A DNA stretch of 64,000 nucleotides from Pseudochryseolinea flava (GTDB lineage: Bacteria > Bacteroidota > Bacteroidia > Cytophagales > Cyclobacteriaceae), in assembly GCF_003286915.1 (NCBI RefSeq), contig NZ_QMFY01000014.1, forward strand, positions 62,001 to 126,000, in the 5' to 3' direction. The translations under genes were made by a program, and so were the position numbers. Numbering within the stretch: the stretch's first letter is position 1; every line of letters starts with the position of its first letter. The notes beneath the pieces are model-generated. The model saw only the letters and a list, made by a program, of their open reading frames with translations, ran no database searches and had not been told where the DNA came from. This document shows positions 47,012 to 55,948 of this stretch, in pieces.

Positions 47012-49624
47012 TTATTGTAATGAAAAAGTTGTCGTTAAAAAATTTGACGTTGCGTCTGGTGACATTATCGGTTGACCACCACCAATAGAAATCTCGCACG
47101 CGTTCAAAAAACCTTTCGGTATCTTGATTTGCATACCAATGTTAAGCGATTCTCTTGCGCGCAAATGAATGCGTTTGAATCCGACCAAAGATCGAATGGG
47201 CGTTTTCTTGCTGTTGCTGTTTTTTTGAGAAGCATATACTTGAACTACTTCTTCTCCATCACGATCTCCGGTGTTTGTGATTGCTGCTGTAATGCGAAGC
47301 GAGTCGTTGGCGATCTTTTGCACAACAAGTTTATCGTAAACAAACTTCGTATAGCTTAGCCCGTAGCCGAATGGATAGAGCGGCGTTCCCTTGAAGTAAC
47401 GGTAGGTTTGCGTGGTAATTTCGTAGTCATCAAAAGATGGAAGCTGCGAAGTCGATTTGTAGAAAGTCACAGGAAGCCTACCTGCCGGATTATAATCACC
47501 GAACAATACGTCTGCGATTGCTTCGCCGGCAGCTTGCCCTGGGTACCACGCTTCAATGATGCCGTCTAAATGTTCATCTTCCCAATTCACGGAAAGCGCG
47601 CTGCCATTTAATAGTACCAGTATCACAGGCTTACCAAGTGCATGAATTTCTTTGATCAATTCTTGCTGTGCCGCCGGAAGATCAATGCTAGTCCTGTCAC
47701 CTCCGCGAAATCCATCTATTTGCACATCCATTTCTTCACCCTCCATATTGGGGGTTAGTCCCATCACCATCACAACAGCATCTGCTTGTCGTGCAACTTC
47801 GAGTGCCTTTTGTTTTAGATCGGGCTTCGGCGCTGCCCACACAAGTTGAACTTGCGCATCGGCAAATGTCTCGATGGCTTCAACTACAATTTTGTATTTC
47901 TTCCCAGCCTCGAGCTTCAGGGGAATTGATTTACGAAGTCTTGGATCGCCGTATTCGTCGCGAAAGTGATAAACAGTTTTAGCGATGACACTATCATTTA
48001 AATATAACTTGGTATTGCAGGTTGATATAATCCCTAAGCGATAAGTACCTGATTGTGTAGGTCTAACTTCACCGCTCCAACGAACGCTGAAATTATCATC
48101 ATCCATTCCTTGGCGAGGCGCTTTATCAAACCAATTCGCATCGAGTGTGGGTGTAATTTCAGAAAATAGTGGCGGTCCGGTAAGTGAGCTGTTGTCAAAA
48201 AACTCAGCCTTAATTCCAGGTTGTCCTTCACTTGTTAGGAGGACTTCCTTGGGGATCGGATAATACATGGGCATACCTTCCGCTAACTCTGATCCTTGCG
48301 CGAAAAGTACTTTCGTATTTGCGGATACTTTTTGTTTTATTCCAGCAAGGGGTGTGATCGTTTTTGACGGAACGCCATTGTAGTTACCCAGGAGCATGAG
48401 CCATTGATCGGCATTAGGACCAATCACGGCGATCGTGCTGAGATTTTTTTTCAGTGGCAGAATACCACCTTTGTTTTTTAATAGTACGATCGATTTGCGT
48501 GCCGCTTCAACCGCTAGGTTTTGATGTTCTTTGCTATCTACAACAGCATACGGTATCTGCGCAAATTTTACTTTTTCTTTTGGATCGAACATACCAAGCT
48601 TGAAGCGTGCAGTGAATAGTCTCTTCACGGCCACGTCGATGTCAGCTTCGCTGATGAGGTTTTTATTGACTGCATCCTTCAAAGTTTGAAATACCTTCCC
48701 ACATTCAAGATCAGTTCCCGCTTTCACGGCAATGCTTGCAGCCTCTTCTGGTGTCTCAACGATCTTATGAAATTTGTAAATGTCTGTGATCGCTTCGCAG
48801 TCTGAGACAATAAAGCCATTAAAACCCCATTCATTTCTGAGCACATCGCTGAGCAGGCGTGGACTTCCACAGCAGGCCTCGCCATTGTAGCGGTTGTATG
48901 CACACATCACGGAATACGGCTTTCCATTTTTGATCGCCATCTCGAAATGCGGCAGGTATGTGTCGTGCAAATCTTCTTCACTGGTTGTGGCGTTGAAAGA
49001 ATGACGTTCTGGTTCAGGACCACTATGAACTGCAAAATGTTTTACTGTGGCGATCGTTTTAAAATAGGTAGTGTCATTGCCCTGTAAACCCTTAATGAAT
49101 TCAGTTGCTAACGTTCCTGTCAGGTAGGGATCCTCGCCATACGTTTCTTGACCGCGTCCCCAACGTGGGTCCCTGAACAGATTGATGTTGGGCGACCACA
49201 GTGTGAGGCCTTGATAAATGAACCGCTTATCTTTTTCAACGAAGTTATGATGTTTTGCGCGGGCCTCGTCGGCAATTGCCGTGGAGACACGATTCATTAA
49301 GTCGTCATCCCACGTGGCGCCTAATCCGATTGCCTGCGGAAAAACAGTCGCTAGCCCTGCACGTGCTACGCCATGTAATCCTTCCGACCACCAATTATAG
49401 CGTGGTATCCCCAGGCGTTCAATGGCAGGTGCGTCGTTCATCATTTGACTGATCTTTTCTTCGAGTGTTAAGCGAGATACAAGATCATCAACGCGTTTGT
49501 CAATAGAGAGTGATACATTTCTGAAAGGAACGAGGTCCGACGATTCAGGCTGTTTACAGTCTGTCGCTAGTAAGCATGACAAGAGTGTTATAGTAACAGC
49601 GTGCTTTTGATAGAGGCGACTCAC
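47012..49624 (-). CDS. GH3 beta-glycosidase (xylosidase-type) with PA14 insertion, lipoprotein-like
   Basis: An 870-residue retaining glycosidase that would release terminal xylose, arabinose or glucose. It starts at GTG 49624, the only sensible start before the signal; LLSC (Cys17) is a possible lipobox. The barrel domain has WWSEGLHGVARAG, FRDPRWGRGQETYGEDPYL and KHFAVHSGPE, with nucleophile D275 in GFIVSDCEAI. The second GH3 domain is split by a PA14 module (about 445-605, IKAEFFDNSSLTGPPLF to VQLVWAAPK). GYGLSYTKF precedes the C-terminal Fn3-like domain. This layout is typical of bacterial GH3 xylosidase/glucosidases. It heads the operon that continues into the oxidative pentose genes. 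Confidence 0.94.
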   Translation of the reverse strand: MSRLYQKHAVTITLLSCLLATDCKQPESSDLVPFRNVSLSIDKRVDDLVSRLTLEEKISQMMNDAPAIERLGIPRYNWWSEGLHGVARAGLATVFPQAIGLGATWDDDLMNRVSTAIADEARAKHHNFVEKDKRFIYQGLTLWSPNINLFRDPRWGRGQETYGEDPYLTGTLATEFIKGLQGNDTTYFKTIATVKHFAVHSGPEPERHSFNATTSEEDLHDTYLPHFEMAIKNGKPYSVMCAYNRYNGEACCGSPRLLSDVLRNEWGFNGFIVSDCEAITDIYKFHKIVETPEEAASIAVKAGTDLECGKVFQTLKDAVNKNLISEADIDVAVKRLFTARFKLGMFDPKEKVKFAQIPYAVVDSKEHQNLAVEAARKSIVLLKNKGGILPLKKNLSTIAVIGPNADQWLMLLGNYNGVPSKTITPLAGIKQKVSANTKVLFAQGSELAEGMPMYYPIPKEVLLTSEGQPGIKAEFFDNSSLTGPPLFSEITPTLDANWFDKAPRQGMDDDNFSVRWSGEVRPTQSGTYRLGIISTCNTKLYLNDSVIAKTVYHFRDEYGDPRLRKSIPLKLEAGKKYKIVVEAIETFADAQVQLVWAAPKPDLKQKALEVARQADAVVMVMGLTPNMEGEEMDVQIDGFRGGDRTSIDLPAAQQELIKEIHALGKPVILVLLNGSALSVNWEDEHLDGIIEAWYPGQAAGEAIADVLFGDYNPAGRLPVTFYKSTSQLPSFDDYEITTQTYRYFKGTPLYPFGYGLSYTKFVYDKLVVQKIANDSLRITAAITNTGDRDGEEVVQVYASQKNSNSKKTPIRSLVGFKRIHLRARESLNIGMQIKIPKGFLNACEISIGGGQPIMSPDATSNFLTTTFSLQ

Positions 49625-49689
49625 AGGTTGGCTGGCTTAGTCATGCAAACTGTTAATTAAGCAGGGCGCAAACTTCCAATATTCGCCAG

Positions 49690-49706
49690 CGTTGAATTTT
49701 AAACAC
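49690..49706 (-). promoter_or_regulatory. Shared 17-base motif in GH3/AraC divergent region
   Basis: On the - strand this reads GTGTTTAAAATTCAACG, 65 bases upstream of the GH3 GTG. It matches 16 of 17 bases of the + copy at 52274-52290. The 202-base divergent gap 49625-49826 also holds CTTAACTGTCACGT (49811-49824) just before the AraC ATG, similar to repeats at 31676-31710. No other gene is visible there. Confidence 0.5.
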
Positions 49707-49826
49707 ATTCGATAATAAACTTTAAAAATTTCGGACAACGGATGCTTGTTAAGCGCAATGTTTTTTTAAGATTTGTTGTGTGGCCTTTCATGAACTACCG
49801 AAAAGCAACGCTTAACTGTCACGTTA

Positions 49827-50705
49827 ATGAACCAGTTTTATCTGCATCAAGGACATTCTTCAGAGCTTACTGGTTTTCCACACATCAGCGAAATCGCTAT
49901 TCGAAAAAACACCAGTATCCAACTTGATTCGTTGGTCTCATCGATCGTGAATGAGATCAGAATATATTATATCCTTGACGGTAAATTTGATTGGAGTATT
50001 AATGAGCGCGCTTATGTACTCTACCCAGGAGACCTGGCGATTATCCTTCCTGGACAAAAATTCGGTGGCACGAAAGGCTGTATGGATATCGGTACGGTAT
50101 GTTGGTTGTCTATTGGTGTTGAACGTGTCGAGCAGCAGAGGAAGATAATATTCGGGACATGGAGCGGACTATCGGAGACGGAGAGTCTTACAATCGGTAA
50201 CATCCTGCAGCTTAACAACACATCGGTATTGGTTAGAATGAAGGATGCGTTTACGATCATTCAAACCATCAAAGATGAATTGTCACAACAGGAAATAGGA
50301 TACGCAACACGTGTGAATCACCTCATCGATGAACTGCTGATTTTAGTTGTACGGCAATCAACGCACCAGATGAATTTGCGTAGAGACTTTCCACAAACAT
50401 TTACTAAGCTAGAGCAAACGCTACGGCAAAACCTCGCGCATCAATGGACGGTTGAAGAGATGGCCGCGTTGATTGGCTTAGGAACGACTGCGTTTTCAGA
50501 GAAGGTTAAGAATTACACAGGATTCTCGCCCTTAAACTACTTGATTAACATTCGTATTTCCGAGGCAACCAGGTTGTTAAAACAACAAGAGATGAATATG
50601 ACAGAAATCGCTCTGGAAACTGGCTTTTACTCCTCGCAACATTTTTCGACAACTTTTAAGAAGCTTACTGGATATACACCTGTGGAATTTAGAAAGAAGA
50701 AATGA
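49827..50705 (+). CDS. AraC-family transcriptional regulator
   Basis: A 292-residue regulator with an N-terminal cupin-like ligand domain (about 20-110, IYYILDGKFDWSINERAYVLYPGDLAIILPGQ) and a C-terminal double HTH (about 190-290, WTVEEMAALIGLGTTAFSEKVKNYTGFSPLNYLINIRISEATRLLKQ and IALETGFYSSQHFSTTFKKLTGYTPVEFRKKK). It is transcribed divergently from the GH3/pentonate operon. Its stop overlaps the FGGY kinase start as ATGA, so it probably controls both directions. The ligand is likely a pentose, hexose or aldonate. A longer frame from 49742 has no support. Confidence 0.92.
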   Translation: MNQFYLHQGHSSELTGFPHISEIAIRKNTSIQLDSLVSSIVNEIRIYYILDGKFDWSINERAYVLYPGDLAIILPGQKFGGTKGCMDIGTVCWLSIGVERVEQQRKIIFGTWSGLSETESLTIGNILQLNNTSVLVRMKDAFTIIQTIKDELSQQEIGYATRVNHLIDELLILVVRQSTHQMNLRRDFPQTFTKLEQTLRQNLAHQWTVEEMAALIGLGTTAFSEKVKNYTGFSPLNYLINIRISEATRLLKQQEMNMTEIALETGFYSSQHFSTTFKKLTGYTPVEFRKKK

Positions 50706-52249
50706 TAACAATTAATCGAAGGAATATGGAATGCATCATTACGATTGAACTTGGAACAAATGCTGTACGTGTATTTGCGTTTGATCTCGCGGGAAATGTC
50801 GTAGCCTCCTCGAAGGGTTCATATCCAACATTTCATAGCCAGCCAGATTATAGTGAACAGGATCCTGAACAGATCTTTATCACCATGCTGTATGTACTCA
50901 AGAATTTGATCACAGAAAAGTTGCATCCGAAAAGATACGATGTCCGTTCAATTTGTTTCCTGGCTTCGATGCACAGTCTACTCGCCATCGACAAGCATGG
51001 TGTGCCTCTGGGTAATCTCATTACCTGGGCGGACAATAGGGGTAAGAAGGAGGCGAACGAATTGAAACATTCGGACTTAGGTAAACTGATTTATAATGCA
51101 ACAGGCACGCCGATCCATCCCATGTCGCCGTTGGTAAAGATCGCGTGGGTGAAGAATCATGACCCTGAGCGTTTTAATAAAACGTTTAAGTTTCTGTCAA
51201 TGAAAAGTTATATCCTTCAACAGCTTACAGGCGAGTATGTGATCGATTATAGTTTAGCTTCTGCAACGGGACTATTAAACATTCACACCATTGGTTGGGA
51301 ATCTAAGTCGCTCGACTTTGCCGGTATTAACTCTGAACGCTTGCCTGAATTAACCTCTGTGTTTAGTTCTCCTGGTAAACTTCGTAAGGAGTTTCAAACG
51401 TCATTGGGTTTATCGCCGGACACACGTATAATGATTGGTTCAAGCGACGGTTGCATGGCAACATTGGGAGCAGGTGTTTGGCGTGAAGATAAAGCAACAG
51501 TGACGATCGAAGACAGTGGCGCGGTGAGAATTGTGGGCAAGGAAGTTTTGAAAGACGAAAAGCAGCGATTCTTTAATTACCTGATCACTAAAAATTGTTA
51601 TGTCTCGGGCGGACCCACCAATAACGGTGGCGTTGTGTTCGAGTGGTTTGCGAAACAATTTGGCGATTTTAGTGTCCCTTTCGATACGGAGCAGATCATG
51701 GAAGGTTTAATACGAGACGCGGCGAATGTCAACGCGGGATCTGACGGACTAGTGTATTTACCGTATCTCCTTGGCGAACGGGCTCCACTTTGGAATGCGA
51801 ATGCACGCGGGTCTTATTTTGGAATCAATATTAAACACGAACGATCTCACTTCATCCGCGCAACAATCGAAGGTATCTTATACGAGGTATACAGCATTGG
51901 AAAAATACTCCAAGAACATCGAGCGATCAATAGCCTGTCCGTTAACGGTAGCTTTGCAACGATTCCCTTTTGTACTCAGCTAATGGCGGATATATTTAAC
52001 AAGCCTGTTCATACTGTGGCGAACTTCAGCAGCGCCGCGAGAGGAGCGTTTCTGCTCAATGCGATCGACATGGGCATATACACCGACCTTGAAGCTGCCG
52101 CTGGAAGTACACCTTTCCAGGAAACCATTTATCCAAGACAGCACGATCATGCTACCTATGCAAAGTACTTCAAGATTTTTGAAAAGCTTAGTGTCAAACT
52201 TGAAGAAGAATTTGAAGAGATTGCCAATTTGCAACAGGGTGGTGAGTAG
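50702..52249 (+). CDS. FGGY-family carbohydrate kinase, gluconokinase-like
   Basis: A 515-residue sugar kinase. The ATG at 50702 overlaps the AraC stop as ATGA; an alternative ATG at 50726 (MECIITIELGTNAVRVFAFD) begins exactly at the nucleotide-binding strand. The N-domain has the substrate motif LITWADNRGKKEA. Further on, KNCYVSGGPTNNGGVVFEWF and LPYLLGERAPLWNANARGSYFGI are close to gluconokinase-type FGGY proteins. The ATP site region is SVNGSFATIPFCTQLMADIFNKPV. In GSF the usual G-G is changed to G-S. With GntP nearby, aldonate phosphorylation fits, giving a second outlet next to the non-phosphorylating route. Xylulose is the alternative. Confidence 0.87.
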   Translation: MITINRRNMECIITIELGTNAVRVFAFDLAGNVVASSKGSYPTFHSQPDYSEQDPEQIFITMLYVLKNLITEKLHPKRYDVRSICFLASMHSLLAIDKHGVPLGNLITWADNRGKKEANELKHSDLGKLIYNATGTPIHPMSPLVKIAWVKNHDPERFNKTFKFLSMKSYILQQLTGEYVIDYSLASATGLLNIHTIGWESKSLDFAGINSERLPELTSVFSSPGKLRKEFQTSLGLSPDTRIMIGSSDGCMATLGAGVWREDKATVTIEDSGAVRIVGKEVLKDEKQRFFNYLITKNCYVSGGPTNNGGVVFEWFAKQFGDFSVPFDTEQIMEGLIRDAANVNAGSDGLVYLPYLLGERAPLWNANARGSYFGINIKHERSHFIRATIEGILYEVYSIGKILQEHRAINSLSVNGSFATIPFCTQLMADIFNKPVHTVANFSSAARGAFLLNAIDMGIYTDLEAAAGSTPFQETIYPRQHDHATYAKYFKIFEKLSVKLEEEFEEIANLQQGGE

Positions 52250-52273
52250 TGGTCATCTTGTTATCGTAACTTT

Positions 52274-52290
52274 TTGTTTAAAATTCAACG
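52274..52290 (+). promoter_or_regulatory. Shared 17-base motif upstream of esterase/GH43 pair
   Basis: TTGTTTAAAATTCAACG lies 163 bases upstream of the esterase ATG (52454). It is preceded by TAACTTTT (52267-52274), a 7-of-8 match to the Bacteroidota TAnnTTTG promoter box. It is the reference copy for the matches at 49690-49706 (-) and 19077-19093 (+). The gap 52250-52453 has no gene. Confidence 0.5.
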
Positions 52291-52453
52291 GCGTTGATTT
52301 TTGGTATTCGATCTGTGCAGAAGTACGCAGTTTAACGGTTCCGCAAATTTGTGTCGCTGTGAATGCTATCGTGATCACTTTCCTCATATGATTAAGAGTG
52401 TTTAATCGATCTGCGTTCAACATCACAATTTGCCAACCCGTAAAATATCAAAC

Positions 52454-53410
52454 ATGTTAACACAATTCTCCTTACTCGAAAAAGGTAAAGCATTGCTATT
52501 TGCTTTATCACTATCCGTCACAACAGTTGCCTACGCGCAAGATGGTACGATATATCCATTGGAAACGCCTGCGGAGCCAAACGCAATTCTACTAGGCACT
52601 GGAAAAGTTGATGGCCAAACCTCACCTGAAACATGGTTTCGCCAATGGGGTGATCCTATGGCAAGAAATATCTCGACAGCGACATTGACACCTTTTCTGC
52701 CGAAGCCCGGAAAAGGAAACGGTGCGGCCGTGATTGTAGCACCTGGTGGCGGCTTCAGATGGCTATCCCTAAGCAATGAAGGTTGGGAAGTAGCACAAGC
52801 ATTGGCAGATCGCGGTATAGCTGCCTTTGTTCTCAAGTATAGGTTACATCCAACACCAGCTTCGCTCGATGGTTTTAAGGAATCCATGAACAGAACATTC
52901 GCATCCGCAGCGGCGCGCCCTGCTGATGCACCAAAAACTGAAACACCAACAGCACCTCGCTTTGATCTTTCAAACCAACTTAAAGATGCGGAGGCAGCGT
53001 ATGCGATGATTATCAAGAGATCGAAAGAATGGGGTGTAGACACCGCGCGATTAGGGATGATTGGATTCTCTGCAGGCGCAGGTTTAACAATGCATTGCAC
53101 GTTAAACTCCAAAGCGATGGAGCTGGATTTCATCGGACCAATCTATGGTGGTATGGGGGCCGTTGAAGTTCCCAAAAATGCACCACCAATGTTTAACGTC
53201 ATTGCTACAGACGATTTTTTGTTTCGTGGACAGTTCGGTGTTATCGATTCTTGGTACAAGGCAGGAAAGCCGGTTGAGTTTCATTTGTATCAAAACGGCG
53301 GACATGGCTTTGGTCTCGGAAATCCAGATCGCACAAGCAATCGCTGGTTTGATGCATTTATTCATTGGTTAGATGTCAATGACTTTTTAGCAGCACAAGG
53401 CGTGAACTGA
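52454..53410 (+). CDS. Secreted alpha/beta-hydrolase esterase (acetylxylan-esterase-like)
   Basis: A 318-residue exported esterase. ATG 52454 begins a signal peptide (KALLFALSLSVTTVAYAQ); the TTG at 52430 is rejected. The fold is alpha/beta hydrolase of the BD-FAE/esterase-lipase type: oxyanion loop APGGGFRWLS, nucleophile in IGFSAGAGLT, acid in VIATDDFL, and His in NGGHGFGLG. A proline/alanine-rich stretch (about 140-160) is inserted before the nucleophile. It would remove acetyl groups from xylo-oligosaccharides and is followed after 86 bases by a GH43 lipoprotein, with which it is likely co-transcribed. Confidence 0.88.
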   Translation: MLTQFSLLEKGKALLFALSLSVTTVAYAQDGTIYPLETPAEPNAILLGTGKVDGQTSPETWFRQWGDPMARNISTATLTPFLPKPGKGNGAAVIVAPGGGFRWLSLSNEGWEVAQALADRGIAAFVLKYRLHPTPASLDGFKESMNRTFASAAARPADAPKTETPTAPRFDLSNQLKDAEAAYAMIIKRSKEWGVDTARLGMIGFSAGAGLTMHCTLNSKAMELDFIGPIYGGMGAVEVPKNAPPMFNVIATDDFLFRGQFGVIDSWYKAGKPVEFHLYQNGGHGFGLGNPDRTSNRWFDAFIHWLDVNDFLAAQGVN

Positions 53411-53496
53411 TCACACTTGCGCCCGAGTCTACAGCGCGACCGTTAAAACGACTCATCAGTTTAACTTAAATTATTCATTCATATTAAACCTAGTTC

Positions 53497-54615
53497 ATGG
53501 TAAACAACGTTCCTGAGAAAATAAAAGTCTCAAATACGCTCTTACCGTTTTTAGTTGTGGCAACTGTGTTGAGCTGCGGCAAAAAGGATAGTCATGATAC
53601 GGAAACAGTAGCGTCTCAAGCTGATTCTGTAGCGAGTAAAAAACACGCACCGATATCTCAACCCTTGGTGAGTCATATTTTCACAGCAGATCCTTCAGCA
53701 CATGTTTTCAACGGAAGAATTTATGTATACCCGTCGCATGATATTGATGCTGGAACTCCCGAGAATGACAATGGAGATCATTTTGATATGCGCGATTACC
53801 ACGTTCTCTCGATGGATTCCATCGGGGGCAAAGTCACAGATCATGGCGTGGCACTATCCGTGAATGATATTCCATGGGCAGGTAGGCAACTATGGGCACC
53901 CGATGCGATGTTTGTCAATGGTACTTATTATCTCTACTTCCCAGTAAAAGATAAGCAAGATATTTTTCGAATAGGTGTAGCGACGAGCAAAAGCCCTGAG
54001 GGACCTTTTGTAGCAGAGCCACAGCCAATACCAGGAACCTATAGTATTGACCCCACAGTTTTTAAAGATGATGATGGTTCGTGCTACTTATATTTCGGTG
54101 GAATTTGGGGAGGGCAATTGCAATTGTGGGACAACAACAAATTCAACGAGAAAGGACAACTGCGTAAACCTGAGCAACAGGCGATACTTCCCCGCGTAGG
54201 CAAACTGGCCGCAAATATGAAACAGCTAGACGGCGAAGTAAAAGAAATTAAGATTGTAGACGATCAAGGGAAAACATTTTTAGAAGGTCAGAATGATAAG
54301 CGCTTTTTCGAAGCAGCGTGGTTGCATAAGTACAATGGAAAATACTATTTCTCTTATTCAACGGGAGATACGCATTTTATCAACTACGCGATAGGCGATT
54401 CACCGTATGGACCATTTACGTATAAGGGCGTAGTCTTAAACCCCGTTGACGGTTGGACGAATCACCATTCAATTGTAGAAGTAAATGGCAAATGGTACAT
54501 TTTTTATCATGATGTGCAGTTATCTGGTAAAACACACTTACGCAACGTTAAAGTTGCTGAGCTCAAGTACAATAGTGATGGTACTATTCAGCCGCTAACA
54601 GCTTATAGTAATTGA
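53497..54615 (+). CDS. GH43 lipoprotein (arabinofuranosidase/xylosidase type)
   Basis: A 372-residue single-domain GH43 with a lipoprotein signal ending VLSC (Cys27), followed by a charged linker (about 28-55). The propeller (about 56-370) shows base D65 in FTADPSAHVFNGRIYVYPSHD, D185 in SIDPTVFKDDDG and acid E272 in FFEAAWLHKYNGKYYFSYS. No C-terminal sandwich is present, unlike the two larger GH43 enzymes in this window. Family relatives act as arabinofuranosidases or xylosidases at or near the cell surface. It ends the esterase/GH43 unit. Confidence 0.93.
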   Translation: MVNNVPEKIKVSNTLLPFLVVATVLSCGKKDSHDTETVASQADSVASKKHAPISQPLVSHIFTADPSAHVFNGRIYVYPSHDIDAGTPENDNGDHFDMRDYHVLSMDSIGGKVTDHGVALSVNDIPWAGRQLWAPDAMFVNGTYYLYFPVKDKQDIFRIGVATSKSPEGPFVAEPQPIPGTYSIDPTVFKDDDGSCYLYFGGIWGGQLQLWDNNKFNEKGQLRKPEQQAILPRVGKLAANMKQLDGEVKEIKIVDDQGKTFLEGQNDKRFFEAAWLHKYNGKYYFSYSTGDTHFINYAIGDSPYGPFTYKGVVLNPVDGWTNHHSIVEVNGKWYIFYHDVQLSGKTHLRNVKVAELKYNSDGTIQPLTAYSN

Positions 54616-54960
54616 GCAGGGTAATGTTATTCGGTAAGAAAGAAATAACCACAATCGATGATGTATCAGGTAGAAATTTGTTTTTCATGGCGTCGTACTG
54701 ATGGGTAGCATCGTCGATTGTGATGCGATGTGCTCATTCGAGTAGCCCATCGCATGACCGAACAACAAACTTTAATTGAGGCACTCTTCGCGATCCAAAA
54801 GTTTGAGCGTACACGCGAAAGCATGAGTGAGTTTACGGGCATGTCGCTGGCATTCGGGCCCGAAAAATTGGCAGTTTGTCTAGGTATACATTCTGACTAT
54901 TTTTCATTTTTTTTCGTAAGGCATACCGTTTGTTTGTCGCGTTTAAAAATATCATTGGCA
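54616..54960. other. 345-base gap with two inverted repeats
   Basis: CACAATCGATGATG (54650-54663) and CATCGTCGATTGTG (54709-54722) are inverted with one G-T position and a 45-base loop. Directly after, ATGCGATG (54723-54730) and CATCGCAT (54748-54755) form a second hairpin. An open frame from GTG 54730 runs into the XRE gene, but its first 77 residues resemble no known domain. A transcript end structure or a small mobile-element remnant is possible. Confidence 0.45.
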
Positions 54961-55263
54961 ATGAAACGCTCAACAGACAACGACAGTTCTTTCGTCGAGA
55001 TTCTTGAAATGATAGGAGAGAATCTAAGACATTTTCGTAAAGAGAAAGGTTTTAGAAGTCATGCTGATTTTGCTGCTAAATATAAGCTTCCATCCATTCA
55101 TTACTGGCGCATGGAGAAAGGGAGAACCAACATGACGCTAAAATCGCTTCACCGCGTTCTCAGTATCCACAGCCTTACATTAGGCGATCTTTTCAGTAAA
55201 CGTATGGCTAGAGCTCATCAGATCTCCGATGTGGCAAGTAGAAGAAAGCGTCGTGGTAGATGA
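54961..55263 (+). CDS. Small XRE/Cro-type helix-turn-helix regulator
   Basis: A 100-residue DNA-binding protein. ATG 54961 is used because homology-like sequence begins just after it. The HTH spans about 18-72: MIGENLRHFRKEKGFRSHADFAAKYKLPSIHYWRMEKGRTNMTLKSLHRVL. The motif resembles small single-domain XRE proteins that Bacteroidota carry as solitary regulators. The tail is strongly basic (RRKRRGR). It stands alone between the GH43 and the nuclease gene. A target cannot be named. Confidence 0.85.
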   Translation: MKRSTDNDSSFVEILEMIGENLRHFRKEKGFRSHADFAAKYKLPSIHYWRMEKGRTNMTLKSLHRVLSIHSLTLGDLFSKRMARAHQISDVASRRKRRGR

Positions 55264-55341
55264 TATGACTTTCATGTTTATTCAACACCTGTGTTTTTCT
55301 AAAAGCACTATATTGCGCCGCATTATAGTCTGCTAAGTCAA

Positions 55342-55821
55342 GTGATCCGTACATTTTTTTGCATTATCCTCTTTCAATTATTTATAGTCATAGGCTACGC
55401 CCAAATCAAGGGTAAGGTCGTTAAGATATCCGATGGTGATACGTTCACGGTGTTGACGGCAAGTAATGAAACAGTTAAGGTAAGATTACATGGAATCGAT
55501 TGTCCGGAGAAATCGCAAGACTTCGGACAAGTAGCGAAGCAACATCTGTCGAACCTTATCTTTAACCGCCAGGTGAAGATCATCAAAAAAAATGTCGATC
55601 GATATGGCCGTGTAGTGGGCGTTGTATTTGCGGATACGATCAACGTAAACGAGCATCTCTTATCGTCTGGGTTAGCATGGCATTTCAAGAAATACGATAC
55701 CAATCCGGTTTGGGCAAAACTGGAGACGAATGCAAAGTCTAAACGTCTCGGCCTATGGTCGATGAGCAATTCCGTTCCGCCCTGGATGTTCCGGAAGAAC
55801 AAAACGAAAAGCATCAAGTAG
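55342..55821 (+). CDS. Secreted thermonuclease-family (SNase-like) nuclease
   Basis: A 159-residue exported calcium-dependent-type nuclease. It starts at GTG 55342, which opens a signal peptide (FFCIILFQLFIVIGYAQ). The OB-fold has IKGKVVKISDGDTFTV, catalytic R48 and E56 in VRLHGIDCPEK, and R90 in VDRYGRVVG. The spacing of the first two equals that in staphylococcal nuclease. The C-terminus (GLAWHFKKYD, AKSKRLGLWS, PPWMFRK) is the usual SNase-like ending. It is unrelated to the carbohydrate genes and probably degrades extracellular nucleic acid. Confidence 0.92.
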   Translation: MIRTFFCIILFQLFIVIGYAQIKGKVVKISDGDTFTVLTASNETVKVRLHGIDCPEKSQDFGQVAKQHLSNLIFNRQVKIIKKNVDRYGRVVGVVFADTINVNEHLLSSGLAWHFKKYDTNPVWAKLETNAKSKRLGLWSMSNSVPPWMFRKNKTKSIK

Positions 55822-55948
55822 ACTTCGCTTCGGAGAGATTCTGCTCCTCAATGCATGCCTGTGATTTGCATACAACCTTCAGGGGTTTGCATACATCGTT
55901 CAATTTCGTGCTGATGATCTTTGTATCGTTAATTTTTAATTGATCGAT

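Noticed and set aside
54730-54960. N-terminal extension of the XRE regulator from GTG 54730
   Set aside because: The 77 extra residues have no family resemblance and include a phenylalanine run; the HTH protein starts naturally at ATG 54961.
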